DNA of 64,000 nucleotides, from NCBI GenBank assembly GCA_016708905.1, contig JADJEV010000001.1, forward strand, positions 682,001 to 746,000, read 5' to 3'. Positions 40,074 to 47,956 of this stretch are shown here, one piece after another. The stretch is from Candidatus Methylophosphatis roskildensis. Its GTDB lineage: Bacteria > Pseudomonadota > Gammaproteobacteria > Burkholderiales > Rhodocyclaceae. The notes below the pieces were generated by a model that worked only from the letters and a program-made list of their open reading frames with translations, was not told where the DNA came from and ran no database searches. Positions within the stretch are counted from its first letter, which is position 1, and every line of letters starts with the position of its first letter. The translations under genes and the position numbers were made by a program.

Positions 40074-40106
40074 GAGCCCGTCGCGGGAAAACTGCACAGC
40101 GGGTTC
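40074..40106 (+). ncRNA. Domain V of group II intron 1
   Basis: GAGCCCGTCGCGGGAAAACT followed by GCACAGCGGGTTC, six bases after the stop of the outer reverse transcriptase. It has the GAAA-type loop and AGC triad expected of domain V. Domain VI follows at about 40108-40144. Confidence 0.8.
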
Positions 40107-40144
40107 GGAGGGAGGGGACGGCGAGCGCCGTTCCCTACCCCTAT

Positions 40145-40193
40145 CCAGGCCTTCGCTCAAGCGGAGCGCCAACGGCATGCTTGCGCTGGCCCC
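40145..40193. repeat. Long direct repeat, copy B, right part
   Basis: CCAGGCCTTCGCTCAAGCGG through GCTGGCCC matches copy A at 33051-33098 with few differences. It resumes the repeat after intron 1 and so marks the intron's 3' boundary. Confidence 0.8.
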
Positions 40194-40291
40194 TTTCACT
40201 CTGGACCAGCGACATCCTGCCGCTGTCGTTCGCTTAGCTCGAACTTTGCGTTTTGAGTTGCAGGAATCGCAGTACGCGGTAGACTGTGTCG

Positions 40292-40561
40292 ATGCGATTC
40301 TCCTGGGATGAACGTAAGGCCGCTGCAAACCTCTCCAAGCACGGTATCTCCTTTCCCGAGGCAGTAACAGTGTTCGGCGACCAATTGGCGCAAACGATCC
40401 CCGATCCAGATCATTCCCATGCAGAGCGTCGATTTCTGACTGTCGGCCTATCGTCCTCGGATCGACAGATGGTTGTCGCGCACACCGAGGATGACGATGA
40501 GGTCCGCGTGATCAGCGCGAGGCCCGCCACGAAGCATGAACGACGAGACTATGAATCCTAA
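40292..40561 (+). CDS. brnT: BrnT-family toxin
   Basis: An 89-residue RelE-like ribonuclease toxin. BrnT hallmarks are MRFSWDERKAAANLSKHGIS at the N-terminus, FPEAVTVFGDQ, ERRFLTVGLSSSDRQMVVAH and the C-terminal VRVISARPATKHERRDYE. I take ATG 40292 rather than the GTG at 40286 because homologues begin at this point. The antitoxin start lies inside its 3' end (26-base overlap). It is 99 bases downstream of the intron-bearing repeat. Confidence 0.9.
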   Translation: MRFSWDERKAAANLSKHGISFPEAVTVFGDQLAQTIPDPDHSHAERRFLTVGLSSSDRQMVVAHTEDDDEVRVISARPATKHERRDYES

Positions 40562-40811
40562 ATCGAAGCCCAAGTCTGATGAGATGAGGTCGGAGTACGA
40601 TTTCTCGCAGGGTGTCCGCGGCAAGTATTTTCAGCGGTACCTGCAGAGCAGCAACGTAGTGGTGCTGGAGCCGGATGTTGCCAGCGCGTTTCCCAACGCC
40701 GAGGCCGTCAACGACGCTCTGCGCGGACTGATGCGTGTTGCTCAGCGGGCGACAGGGCTAAGCCGGCGTTCGAGCGGACGCGCGAAGAGCCCCGCGCGCC
40801 GCTCGACTTGA
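40536..40811 (+). CDS. BrnA-like antitoxin
   Basis: 91 residues from ATG 40536, or 86 from ATG 40551. The core MRSEYDFSQGVRGKYFQRYL, then NVVVLEPDVASAFPNAEAVN and ALRGLMRVA, is typical of antitoxins paired with BrnT-type toxins. The C-terminus (SGRAKSPARRST) is basic and may be altered. It overlaps brnT, as expected for a coupled pair in which the toxin comes first. Confidence 0.85.
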   Translation: MNDETMNPKSKPKSDEMRSEYDFSQGVRGKYFQRYLQSSNVVVLEPDVASAFPNAEAVNDALRGLMRVAQRATGLSRRSSGRAKSPARRST

Positions 40812-40981
40812 CGCGTTAGCCGCCACACAAGCCTTAAAAGGATGAGGGATAAGGGGCCAGGCACGAATTGGATTGTGCGACTCCGGTCGCCACTGCGGTC
40901 CCCATCTCGAAGATAGAAGCCTGGGTTTCGCACAGATCCCGTCTAGGATGAAGAGAGTAGGGTTATTCTTGGGAGCCGGTC

Positions 40982-41659
40982 TTGCATGCAGCACAGATGT
41001 TGCTCATAGCAGTGTGTCTGCTGGCATCCGGCCATCTCCCGGCTGGCGAGATCGGGACGTGCGGGCATGGCCGGGTGGAGCTGGAGGCCAGCACCGCAAC
41101 CGCCACGGATTTGCGCCTTGCCTGCGAAGCCGTGAGTCATGGCGTCGGATTTCTGCGCGCCCGAGGGGTCGAGGCCGACGCGACTTTGCGCATCAGAGTC
41201 GTGGACGAACTGCCCTCGCAGCACGGCGTCATCTCGTTGGGGCAGTTCGATCCGACACACTCGGAGATTCGAGTTCTTTCCCTGACGGATTTTCGGGCGG
41301 CGTGCGCGGACGATCCGCCCTTCGAAATTCCCCTGAGCCCCGAGGTCTACCGCAGTTTCATCGTGCATGAAGTCGTGCACGCCGTCACACACGTTGCGCT
41401 TGCCGGGCGAGCCGTGCGGCGGCTCGACATGGAATATCTGGCTTACGTGGCCCAATTGACCAGCCTGCCAAACGACCTGCGTGCGCAGTTGATCGCGGCG
41501 AGCGATACCGAAGGTTTCGAACGGGCAGAACAGATCAATGCATTCGTCTACTTCGCCGATCCCAATCGCTTTGGCATCATGTGCTATCTGCATTATCAGC
41601 GGCCGGAGAACGGTGATCGCTACTTGCGAAAGATCCTCGGGCGCCGATCACGGCAGTAG
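40982..41659 (+). CDS. Exported protein with HExxH motif (DUF6639-like)
   Basis: 225 residues. The start TTG 40982 has GGGAG seven bases upstream; ATG 40997 is an alternative. It has a signal peptide (LLIAVCLLASGHLPAGE), cysteines at GTCGHG, LACEAV and ACADDP, and the zinc-type motif SFIVHEVVHAVTHVALAG. The C-terminal part has YFADPNRFGIMCYLHYQR. The HExxH makes a periplasmic metallohydrolase possible, but the family is uncharacterised. It stands alone at the edge of the island. Confidence 0.65.
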   Translation: MHAAQMLLIAVCLLASGHLPAGEIGTCGHGRVELEASTATATDLRLACEAVSHGVGFLRARGVEADATLRIRVVDELPSQHGVISLGQFDPTHSEIRVLSLTDFRAACADDPPFEIPLSPEVYRSFIVHEVVHAVTHVALAGRAVRRLDMEYLAYVAQLTSLPNDLRAQLIAASDTEGFERAEQINAFVYFADPNRFGIMCYLHYQRPENGDRYLRKILGRRSRQ

Positions 41660-41760
41660 CGCGCCACCGACCCGCCAGCGACGTTGTGCCTGTTCGCCTG
41701 AAGCGCAGGCCCGCGGTGTCAGCCGAAACGACAAGAAACCGGAAGCGTGTGGTCTGGAGG

Positions 41761-41815
41761 CCGCATGGAATGGCGCTCTGCGGGCAGCCAATGCCAGGGC
41801 CGCCATTCCATGCGG
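41761..41815. repeat. Inverted repeat between convergent genes
   Basis: CCGCATGGAATGGC (41761-41774) and GCCATTCCATGCGG (41802-41815) are perfect 14-base arms around 27 bases. The right-arm word also occurs at 28421-28434. It may act as a terminator for the genes ending at 41659 and 41873, or be a REP-like repeat. No T tract follows. Confidence 0.6.
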
Positions 41816-41872
41816 CTCCTGGCGAACGCATGCCTGGAGTAGCCTATCCATGCGGCTCCCAGGGCAGTCGGC

Positions 41873-44800
41873 TCAGTCGGGCAGAGCGCTCGGGCTGGGA
41901 TTGGCGGCGCGGCGCGCGGCTTTGCGGCGCTCGCGGCGGCCTTCGACCAGCGAATAGACGGCCGGTACCACGGCCAGGGTCAGCAGGGTGGAGGAGATCA
42001 TGCCGCCGATGACGGCGATCGACAGCGGCTGATTGGTCTCGCTGCCGGCGCCGAAACCCAGTGCCGCCGGTGACAGCGCGAGGATCACGGTGGCCGAGGT
42101 CATCAGCACCGGACGCATGCGGATCGGGCAGGCGTTGGACAGCGCGTCGTCCACCTTCATGCCCTCGGCGCGCCGCTGATTGGTCAGATCGACCAGCAGG
42201 ATCGAGTTCTTCGCCACCAGGCCCACCAGCAGCACCAGGCCGATCATCGAGTAGATGTTGAGCGTCTGTCCGGTCAGCCACAGTGCGGCCACCCCGCCGA
42301 CCACCGCCAGCGGCTGCGCGACCATGATGATCAGCGGCTGCAGGAACGAGTTGAACTGGCTCGCCAGCACCATGTAGAGCAGGATCATCGCCAGGCCGAA
42401 GGTGAACGCCATCAGCCGGGTGGTGCGCTGGAATTCCTCGGCCTGGCCGATGAACTTGACCTGGAAGCCGGGCGGCAGGATCTGTGCAGCCAGTTCGCGC
42501 ACCTGATTGACCGCGTCGCCCAGCGGCATGGTCGGCGTGCCGTAGAAGGTGGCCGCGTACTGCAGATCGAAGCGGCCGATCACCGCCGGGCCCAGTTGTT
42601 CGTCGAAGCGTGCCACCGAGTCGAGCCGCACCAGTTTGCCGTCGCGGTTGCGCAGGAAGATCTTCGACATGTCGGCCGGCCGGGCGAATTCGCCGTCGAT
42701 CGCCTTTACGCGGATGTCGTAGCGCGTGCCGTCGCCCGGCACTTCGTTGAAGCGTGCGATGTCCACCCCGCCGGCCAGCATGTTGACGGCCAGCGCGACG
42801 TCCTCGGACGTGAGTCCGGCGTCGGCGATGCGGGTGCGATCGGGCAGGAAAACGAGTTGCGGCAGGTCGAGCTGCAGATCGGTATCGAAGCGCCCGAGTC
42901 CCGCCTCGGCCTGCAGGCGGTTCTGCAGCTCGCGCGCCAGCCGGCCGACTTCGCCGATGCTCTCGCCGGCGAGCACGAACTGCAGCGGCTCGCCGCGCGA
43001 GCCCTGGACCAGCGGATAGGGCGCGGCGAACACCCGCGCACCGGCGATCTGCTGTACTTCGTTGCGGATGATCGGCACGACCTGCTGCTGGGTCAGCTTG
43101 CGTTCTTCGCGCGGGGCCATGCGCACGACGATCGTGCCCTGGTTGACCTGGCTCGCGCTGCCGGCGCCGATCAGTGCGAACTCGGTCCGGATCTCCGGAT
43201 GCCGATTGAGTATCGCTTCGGCCTCCTTGATCTTCGACAGCGTGTAGTCGATGTTGGAGCCGAGCGGCGTGCGCAGGTACCTGAGGAACCGGCCTTCGTC
43301 CTGGTCGGGCACGAAGGACGAGCCGATGCGGGCGAAAAAGAACCCGCTGCTCGCCACCACCAGCACGGTCAGCAGCACGACCAGCCAGCGGTGATGCAGC
43401 ACTGCGCCGAGCAGCCGCGCGTAGGCCCGGTCCAGCGCATCGAACGCGCGGTCGAGCAGCGCGTAGGCGCCGCGGTGCGACGTCTGTACCCGGATGTAGC
43501 GCGAGCACAGCATCGGCGTTAGGGTCAGCGAGACGAACAGCGACACCAGCACGCCGAAGGTCACCACGACCGCGAAGCTGCGGAAGAACTGGCCGATGAT
43601 GCCCGAGAGGAAGATCACCGGCGCGAAGATGCAGACCAGCGACAGGGTGGCCGCCATCACCGCGAACACCACTTCGCGCGAGCCGTTGATCGCCGCCGAC
43701 AGCGGGTCGGGGTCGAGCTCGTGGCGATGCCGGTAGATGTTTTCCAGAACCACGATCGCATCGTCGACCACCACGCCGATCAACAGCAGCAGTGCCAGCA
43801 TGGTGAGCGAGTTGAGGGTGTAGCCGAAGAAGTAGATGACCGCGATGGCGCCCATCAGCGACACCGGAATGGCCAGCGCGATGATCAGCGTCGAGCGCAG
43901 CGAGCGCAGGAACAGCAACACCACCGCCGCGGCCAGCAGGGTGCCCTCGATCAGGTGTTCCTTGAGCGACTGGACGATCTCGAGTATGAACAGCGCATCG
44001 TTCGAGACGATGGTCAGTTCGAGTCCGGGTGGCAGTTGCGGGCGGATCTCGTTGTCGACCCGCGCCTTGATGTGCTCGACGATGTCGACCGTATTGGTGT
44101 TGGCGACCTTGACCATGCCGAGGCCGACCGACGGCCGGCCCTCGAAGCGCGCGAGCTGGCGAAAGTCCGCCAGGCCGTCTTCGACCTGTGCCAGATCGGC
44201 CAGCCGTATCGCCAGCCGGTCGCGGTGGACGACGATCATCTGCTCGAGATCCTCGACGGTGTGGAACTCGAGATCGAGCTTGACCAGGTTTTCCGTCGTG
44301 CCCCCGACCAGGAAGCCGCCGGAAAACTGCACATGCTCGCGCGCGAACGCGGCGGCGATGTCCTGCGCGGTCACGCCGAGCGCGCCCATGCGCTCCGGTC
44401 GGAGGTTGACCCGGATGGTGCGTTCGCGGCGGCCGCCGATGCGCACTTCGCCGACCCCGTCGATGGTTTCCAGCCGCTTCTTGATGACGTTGGCCGCGTA
44501 CTGGTTGAGCTGCTGCAGGGTGCGGTCACCCTGCAGGGCCAGCCACATGATCGGCTGGGCGTTGGTTTCGACCTTGGCGACCACCGGCGGATCGGTTCCT
44601 TCGGGCAGCCGGCGCAGCACCTGGTTGACCTTCACCTGCACCTCGTTGAAGGCGACGTCGATCTTCTTCTCCAGCGCGAAGGTGATCGAGATGTTCGACA
44701 CGCCGGGCGAGGACTGGGACTGCACGTGCTCGATGCCGGGTACGCCGTTGATCGACGACTCGAGCAGATTGGTGATGCTGGCGTCGACGATCTCCGGGTT

Positions 44801-44962
44801 GGCGCCTTTCAGGGTGGTGGTGATGGAAATGACCGGATACTCGATATAGGGCATGCGATCCATGCCGATGCGCTGGTAGCTGATGATGCCGAACAGCACC
44901 AGCACCGCGCTGAGCATCCAGGCCAGCACATGACGCTTGATCGAGAGTTCGGGCAGCGTCAT
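41873..44962 (-). CDS. RND-family efflux transporter, inner-membrane pump
   Basis: A 1029-residue HAE1-type RND permease that exports hydrophobic compounds by proton antiport. It has the N-terminal helix HVLAWMLSAVLVLFGIISYQ and two large periplasmic loops. The proton-relay pair is in GVVVDDAIVVLENIYRH (helix 4), and the second half repeats the first (LLVGLVAKNSILLVDLTNQ). The length matches AcrB, MexB and MdtB relatives. It begins nine bases after the adaptor gene. No outer-membrane factor is in this window, so TolC-type partners are encoded elsewhere. Confidence 0.94.
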   Translation of the reverse strand: MTLPELSIKRHVLAWMLSAVLVLFGIISYQRIGMDRMPYIEYPVISITTTLKGANPEIVDASITNLLESSINGVPGIEHVQSQSSPGVSNISITFALEKKIDVAFNEVQVKVNQVLRRLPEGTDPPVVAKVETNAQPIMWLALQGDRTLQQLNQYAANVIKKRLETIDGVGEVRIGGRRERTIRVNLRPERMGALGVTAQDIAAAFAREHVQFSGGFLVGGTTENLVKLDLEFHTVEDLEQMIVVHRDRLAIRLADLAQVEDGLADFRQLARFEGRPSVGLGMVKVANTNTVDIVEHIKARVDNEIRPQLPPGLELTIVSNDALFILEIVQSLKEHLIEGTLLAAAVVLLFLRSLRSTLIIALAIPVSLMGAIAVIYFFGYTLNSLTMLALLLLIGVVVDDAIVVLENIYRHRHELDPDPLSAAINGSREVVFAVMAATLSLVCIFAPVIFLSGIIGQFFRSFAVVVTFGVLVSLFVSLTLTPMLCSRYIRVQTSHRGAYALLDRAFDALDRAYARLLGAVLHHRWLVVLLTVLVVASSGFFFARIGSSFVPDQDEGRFLRYLRTPLGSNIDYTLSKIKEAEAILNRHPEIRTEFALIGAGSASQVNQGTIVVRMAPREERKLTQQQVVPIIRNEVQQIAGARVFAAPYPLVQGSRGEPLQFVLAGESIGEVGRLARELQNRLQAEAGLGRFDTDLQLDLPQLVFLPDRTRIADAGLTSEDVALAVNMLAGGVDIARFNEVPGDGTRYDIRVKAIDGEFARPADMSKIFLRNRDGKLVRLDSVARFDEQLGPAVIGRFDLQYAATFYGTPTMPLGDAVNQVRELAAQILPPGFQVKFIGQAEEFQRTTRLMAFTFGLAMILLYMVLASQFNSFLQPLIIMVAQPLAVVGGVAALWLTGQTLNIYSMIGLVLLVGLVAKNSILLVDLTNQRRAEGMKVDDALSNACPIRMRPVLMTSATVILALSPAALGFGAGSETNQPLSIAVIGGMISSTLLTLAVVPAVYSLVEGRRERRKAARRAANPSPSALPD

Positions 44963-44971
44963 CTCGCCGGC

Positions 44972-46078
44972 CTACTGCTTGGTTGCCGCCGCCTGTTTGG
45001 CGGTTTCCTTGATGCTGACGGCAGCGCCGTCGCTGAGGAAACCGGCCCCGTCAAGGGCCACGGTTTCTCCGCCGGCGAGCCCTTTGGTGATTTCGACCAT
45101 GCCGGCCTTGCGCGCGCCGGTGGTGACGATGCGCTGCACGGCCTTGCCGTCGGCGATCGCATAGACTACCGTCCCGGCCGGGCGCAGCACGACGCTCTGT
45201 TCGGGCACCAGCACCGCGTTGTCGCGCAGATCGATCAGCACCGAACCGTTAATGGTGCCGCCCGCCAGCAGGCCGGCTTCGTTGTCGAAGCGCACCAGCA
45301 CGTCGACCGCGCGACTGCCGGCGCTGACCACCGGACGAATGTCCTCGACCCTGCCGCTGACCACCAGTCCGGGCGACTGAGGCGAAGTGATGCGCACGGG
45401 CTGGCCGCGCCGGATGCGTGCCGCGGCGGTTTCCGGGTAGGGCAGGATGGCGCGCAGGCGGCGATTGGAAACCATCTTGAACAGGGGATCGCCGACCTTG
45501 ACGTAGTCGCCGGTGGCGACGATCTGGGCGTCGACCTCGCCGTCGATAGGCGCGACGACCCGCGCCTTCCCCTGGTTGCTGCGGCCGGAATCGGCCCGGG
45601 CCTGGGCGGCGGCGAGCTGGGCGCGCAAGGCGTCGCGCTGGGCGACCGCGTCGTCCACGGCGTTGCGCGAGACGAAGCCCTTGCCAACCAGATCCTTCTG
45701 TCGCTGTACCAGGCGCTCCTGCTGCTCGAGCAGGGACTCGAGCCGCTGCAATTCGGCCTTGTCCGAGCGAAGCGCCAGAGCCAGGTCCGACGGATCGAGC
45801 AGGGCCATGGTGTCGCCCCGGCGCACCTTTTGCCCGGCCCGGGTGAGCACCCGCACTACCCGGCCCGGCACCTCGGCACCGACCGTCGGATCGATCAATG
45901 ATTCCAGTGTGCCCAGCGTGTCTTCAGTGACTTCAAGCGAGCGTGCGCTCACTGTTGTGGTGGTGACGAGGGTGGCCGGCCCCCCGGCCGCCTTCTTTTC
46001 CTCCTTGGGCGCGCAGGCGACGAGCGCGAGACATGCGCAGGCGGTGGAGATCAGAAGATGTGACTGGATTCGGAGCAT
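44972..46078 (-). CDS. Efflux periplasmic adaptor (MFP) lipoprotein
   Basis: A 368-residue membrane-fusion protein with a lipobox (CLALVACAPKEE). The lipoyl/barrel-sandwich halves are GAEVPGRVVRVLTRAGQKVR and KARVVAPIDGEVDAQIVATG. A helical hairpin lies between them (LQRLESLLEQQERLVQRQKD), and a beta-barrel/MP domain ends the protein. It links the RND pump to an outer-membrane channel. It is first in the two-gene operon, downstream of lysA on the same strand. Confidence 0.93.
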   Translation of the reverse strand: MLRIQSHLLISTACACLALVACAPKEEKKAAGGPATLVTTTTVSARSLEVTEDTLGTLESLIDPTVGAEVPGRVVRVLTRAGQKVRRGDTMALLDPSDLALALRSDKAELQRLESLLEQQERLVQRQKDLVGKGFVSRNAVDDAVAQRDALRAQLAAAQARADSGRSNQGKARVVAPIDGEVDAQIVATGDYVKVGDPLFKMVSNRRLRAILPYPETAAARIRRGQPVRITSPQSPGLVVSGRVEDIRPVVSAGSRAVDVLVRFDNEAGLLAGGTINGSVLIDLRDNAVLVPEQSVVLRPAGTVVYAIADGKAVQRIVTTGARKAGMVEITKGLAGGETVALDGAGFLSDGAAVSIKETAKQAAATKQ

Positions 46079-46156
46079 CTTGAAACGCCCGGGCAGTTGC
46101 CGCTATCGGTATCCGACCCGCTAGGCCGGCGAATCGTTCGCCTTAAATGGAAGCTT

Positions 46157-47412
46157 TCAGGGAAGCGTCGTTTCGAGCGCAAACAGTTCCTCGACCGTTT
46201 CCCGGCGGCGAATCTGCCTGGCCTGACTGCCGTCGACCAGAATTTCGGCCGCGCGCGGGCGGGTGTTGTAGTGGAACTCATGGTCATGCCGTATGCGCCG
46301 GCCGAGAGGATTGCCAGCAGGTCGCCGGCTTCGACCGCCAGTTCGCGATCATGGCCGAGAAAATCGCCGCTTTCGCAGACCGGGCCGACCACGTCGTAGC
46401 GGCACGTCGCCACGGGCCGCGGTGCCACCGGTTGTATCTCATGGAACGCGTCGTAGAGCGCGGGGCGGGTCAGGTCGTTCATGGCCGCGTCGACCACCGC
46501 GAAGTTCTTCTCGGCGCCGTGCTTCAGGTACTCGATGCGGGTCAACAGCAGGCCGGCGTTGCCGACCAGCGAACGGCCGGGTTCGAAGCGGATCTCTTCA
46601 CGTCGCCCCTCGAGCTGGGCGAGCACGGGTGCCAGATAGCCGGCGACCGGGGGCGGCGCTTCATCGCGATAGCGTATGCCCAGCCCGCCGCCCAGGTCGA
46701 GGTGAGTCAGTTCGATGCCGTCGGCAGCCAGGCGGTCGGCCAGGCCGAGCACTTTGGCGGTTGCCTCGGCGATCGGCGCGGGGTCGAGCAGTTGGGAGCC
46801 GATATGGCAGGCGATACCGCGGATCTCCAGATTCGCCAGCGCGCGGGCATGCGCATACAGCGCGATCGCGTCTTCGAAGGCGATGCCGAACTTGTTCTTC
46901 CTGAGACCGGTGGAAATGTAAGGGTGGGTTTTCGGATCGACATCGGGATTGACGCGAAGCGCGATCGGCGCCCGCTTGCCGTGCGCACCCGCGACGCTGT
47001 TCAGGCGTTCGAGTTCGGCCGCCGATTCGACGTTGAAGCAATGCACACCGGCCTCGAGCGCCGCCCGCATCTCGGCCGTCGACTTGCCGACGCCTGAGAA
47101 CACCGTTCGTGATGCCTGGCCGCCGGCGACCAGCACACGCGCCAGTTCGCCGCCCGAAACGATGTCGAAGCCGCTGCCGAGTCGGGCGAACACATCGAGA
47201 ATCGCCAGATTGGAGTTCGCCTTGACCGCATAGCAGATGCTCGCCCGCCGGCCGGCCAGGGCTTCGCGCCAGCTTGCATAGGCGCTGGTCAGCGCGGCGC
47301 GCGAATAGACATAGCAAGGCGTGCCGAAGCGCCGGGCGATGTCTTCCAGGGCAACGCCCTCGATGTGCAGCGATCCATCGCGAAAATGGACCGACTGCTC
47401 GGCAGAACTCAA
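46157..47412 (-). CDS. lysA: Diaminopimelate decarboxylase (one frameshift near the 3' end)
   Basis: A PLP enzyme that makes L-lysine from meso-diaminopimelate. The PLP lysine is in ICYAVKANSNLAILDVF, and GGGLGIRYRDE, FEPGRSLVGNAGLLLTRI, PVCESGDFLG and GAYGMTMSS follow. At 46271-46273 one base is missing: the codons TCC-AAC-TAC (SNY) appear as TCCACTAC. Restoring an A gives NTRPRAAEILVDGSQARQ to a stop at 46157 and about 418 residues, the normal length. Unrepaired, the frame runs into a foreign tail. A sequencing deletion is most likely. The ATG overlaps the lptM stop. Confidence 0.92.
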
Positions 47413-47591
47413 GGCTTGGCCCCTGCCGCAGGGGCTTTGCTATCATCGGTCGAGACAGGTGCGGGCTGGGCGGCGGGCGGCTTTTTCGCCGGCGCAACGA
47501 CCGGACGCTGCGGAATGTAGAGCGCGCCCTTGTTGCCACAGCCGGCACAGACGAAGGCGAGCATGAATGCGCCGATCAGACTGGATTTCAT
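47409..47591 (-). CDS. lptM: LptM (YifL)-family small lipoprotein
   Basis: A 60-residue lipoprotein: signal peptide with lipobox CAGCGNKGALYIP, followed by a proline/alanine-rich tail. LptM helps oxidative maturation of the LptD translocon in E. coli. Position immediately before lysA (4-base overlap) and divergent from cyaY is the classic proteobacterial arrangement and makes the call firm despite the small size. Confidence 0.88.
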   Translation of the reverse strand: MKSSLIGAFMLAFVCAGCGNKGALYIPQRPVVAPAKKPPAAQPAPVSTDDSKAPAAGAKP

Positions 47592-47635
47592 GGATCGATG
47601 GTCAGGCAGTTGGACGAATCAGAAGGCGATGATAC

Positions 47636-47956
47636 ATGGACGAAGCTCAATTCAATGCGGCTGCCGATGAGATGCTGGCTCACATCGAGCGCGCCCTCGA
47701 CGGCTGCCCGGCCGAGCTCGACTACCAGGTGAAGCCAGGTGGCGTGCTCGAACTCGAGTTCGAGGACGGCAGCAAGATCATCATCAATCGTCACACGGCT
47801 GCGCGGGAGATCTGGGTCGCGGCGCGCTCGGGCGGCTTTCATTTCAAGCCCGAAGGCAGTCGCTGGGTGGGCACGCGCGATGGGCGGGAGTTGTTTGCCG
47901 CACTCTCCGCCATGGTCAGCCAGCAGGCCGGCGAGCCGATCTTTTTGTCCGGCTGA
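47636..47956 (+). CDS. cyaY: Frataxin homologue CyaY
   Basis: A 106-residue iron-binding regulator of Fe-S cluster assembly. The acidic first helix MDEAQFNAAADEMLAHIERA supplies iron ligands. LELEFEDGSKIIINRHTAAR, EIWVAARSGGFHF and the end ELFAALSAMVSQQAG match the family. It is divergent from lptM and convergent with mrcA, whose stop (47957) is directly adjacent. Confidence 0.94.
   Translation: MDEAQFNAAADEMLAHIERALDGCPAELDYQVKPGGVLELEFEDGSKIIINRHTAAREIWVAARSGGFHFKPEGSRWVGTRDGRELFAALSAMVSQQAGEPIFLSG

Larger units (their letters stand above)
34132..40144 (+). mobile_element. Group II intron 1 (outer), carrying nested insertions
   Basis: The boundaries come from comparing copy B of the direct repeat with the uninterrupted copy A. 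The intron begins at GTGTACGCCCGCGAGGGCG and shows the group II-like segment GCAGGTTGAAAGTCC soon after. It ends with domain V (40074-40106) and a domain VI-like hairpin with CCCTACCCCTAT at 40133-40144. Its own reverse-transcriptase gene (34582-40068) is broken by an IS1634-type element and by a second intron. Without the inserts the intron would be about 1.9 kb. The exact 3' base is uncertain by one or two. Confidence 0.8.
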
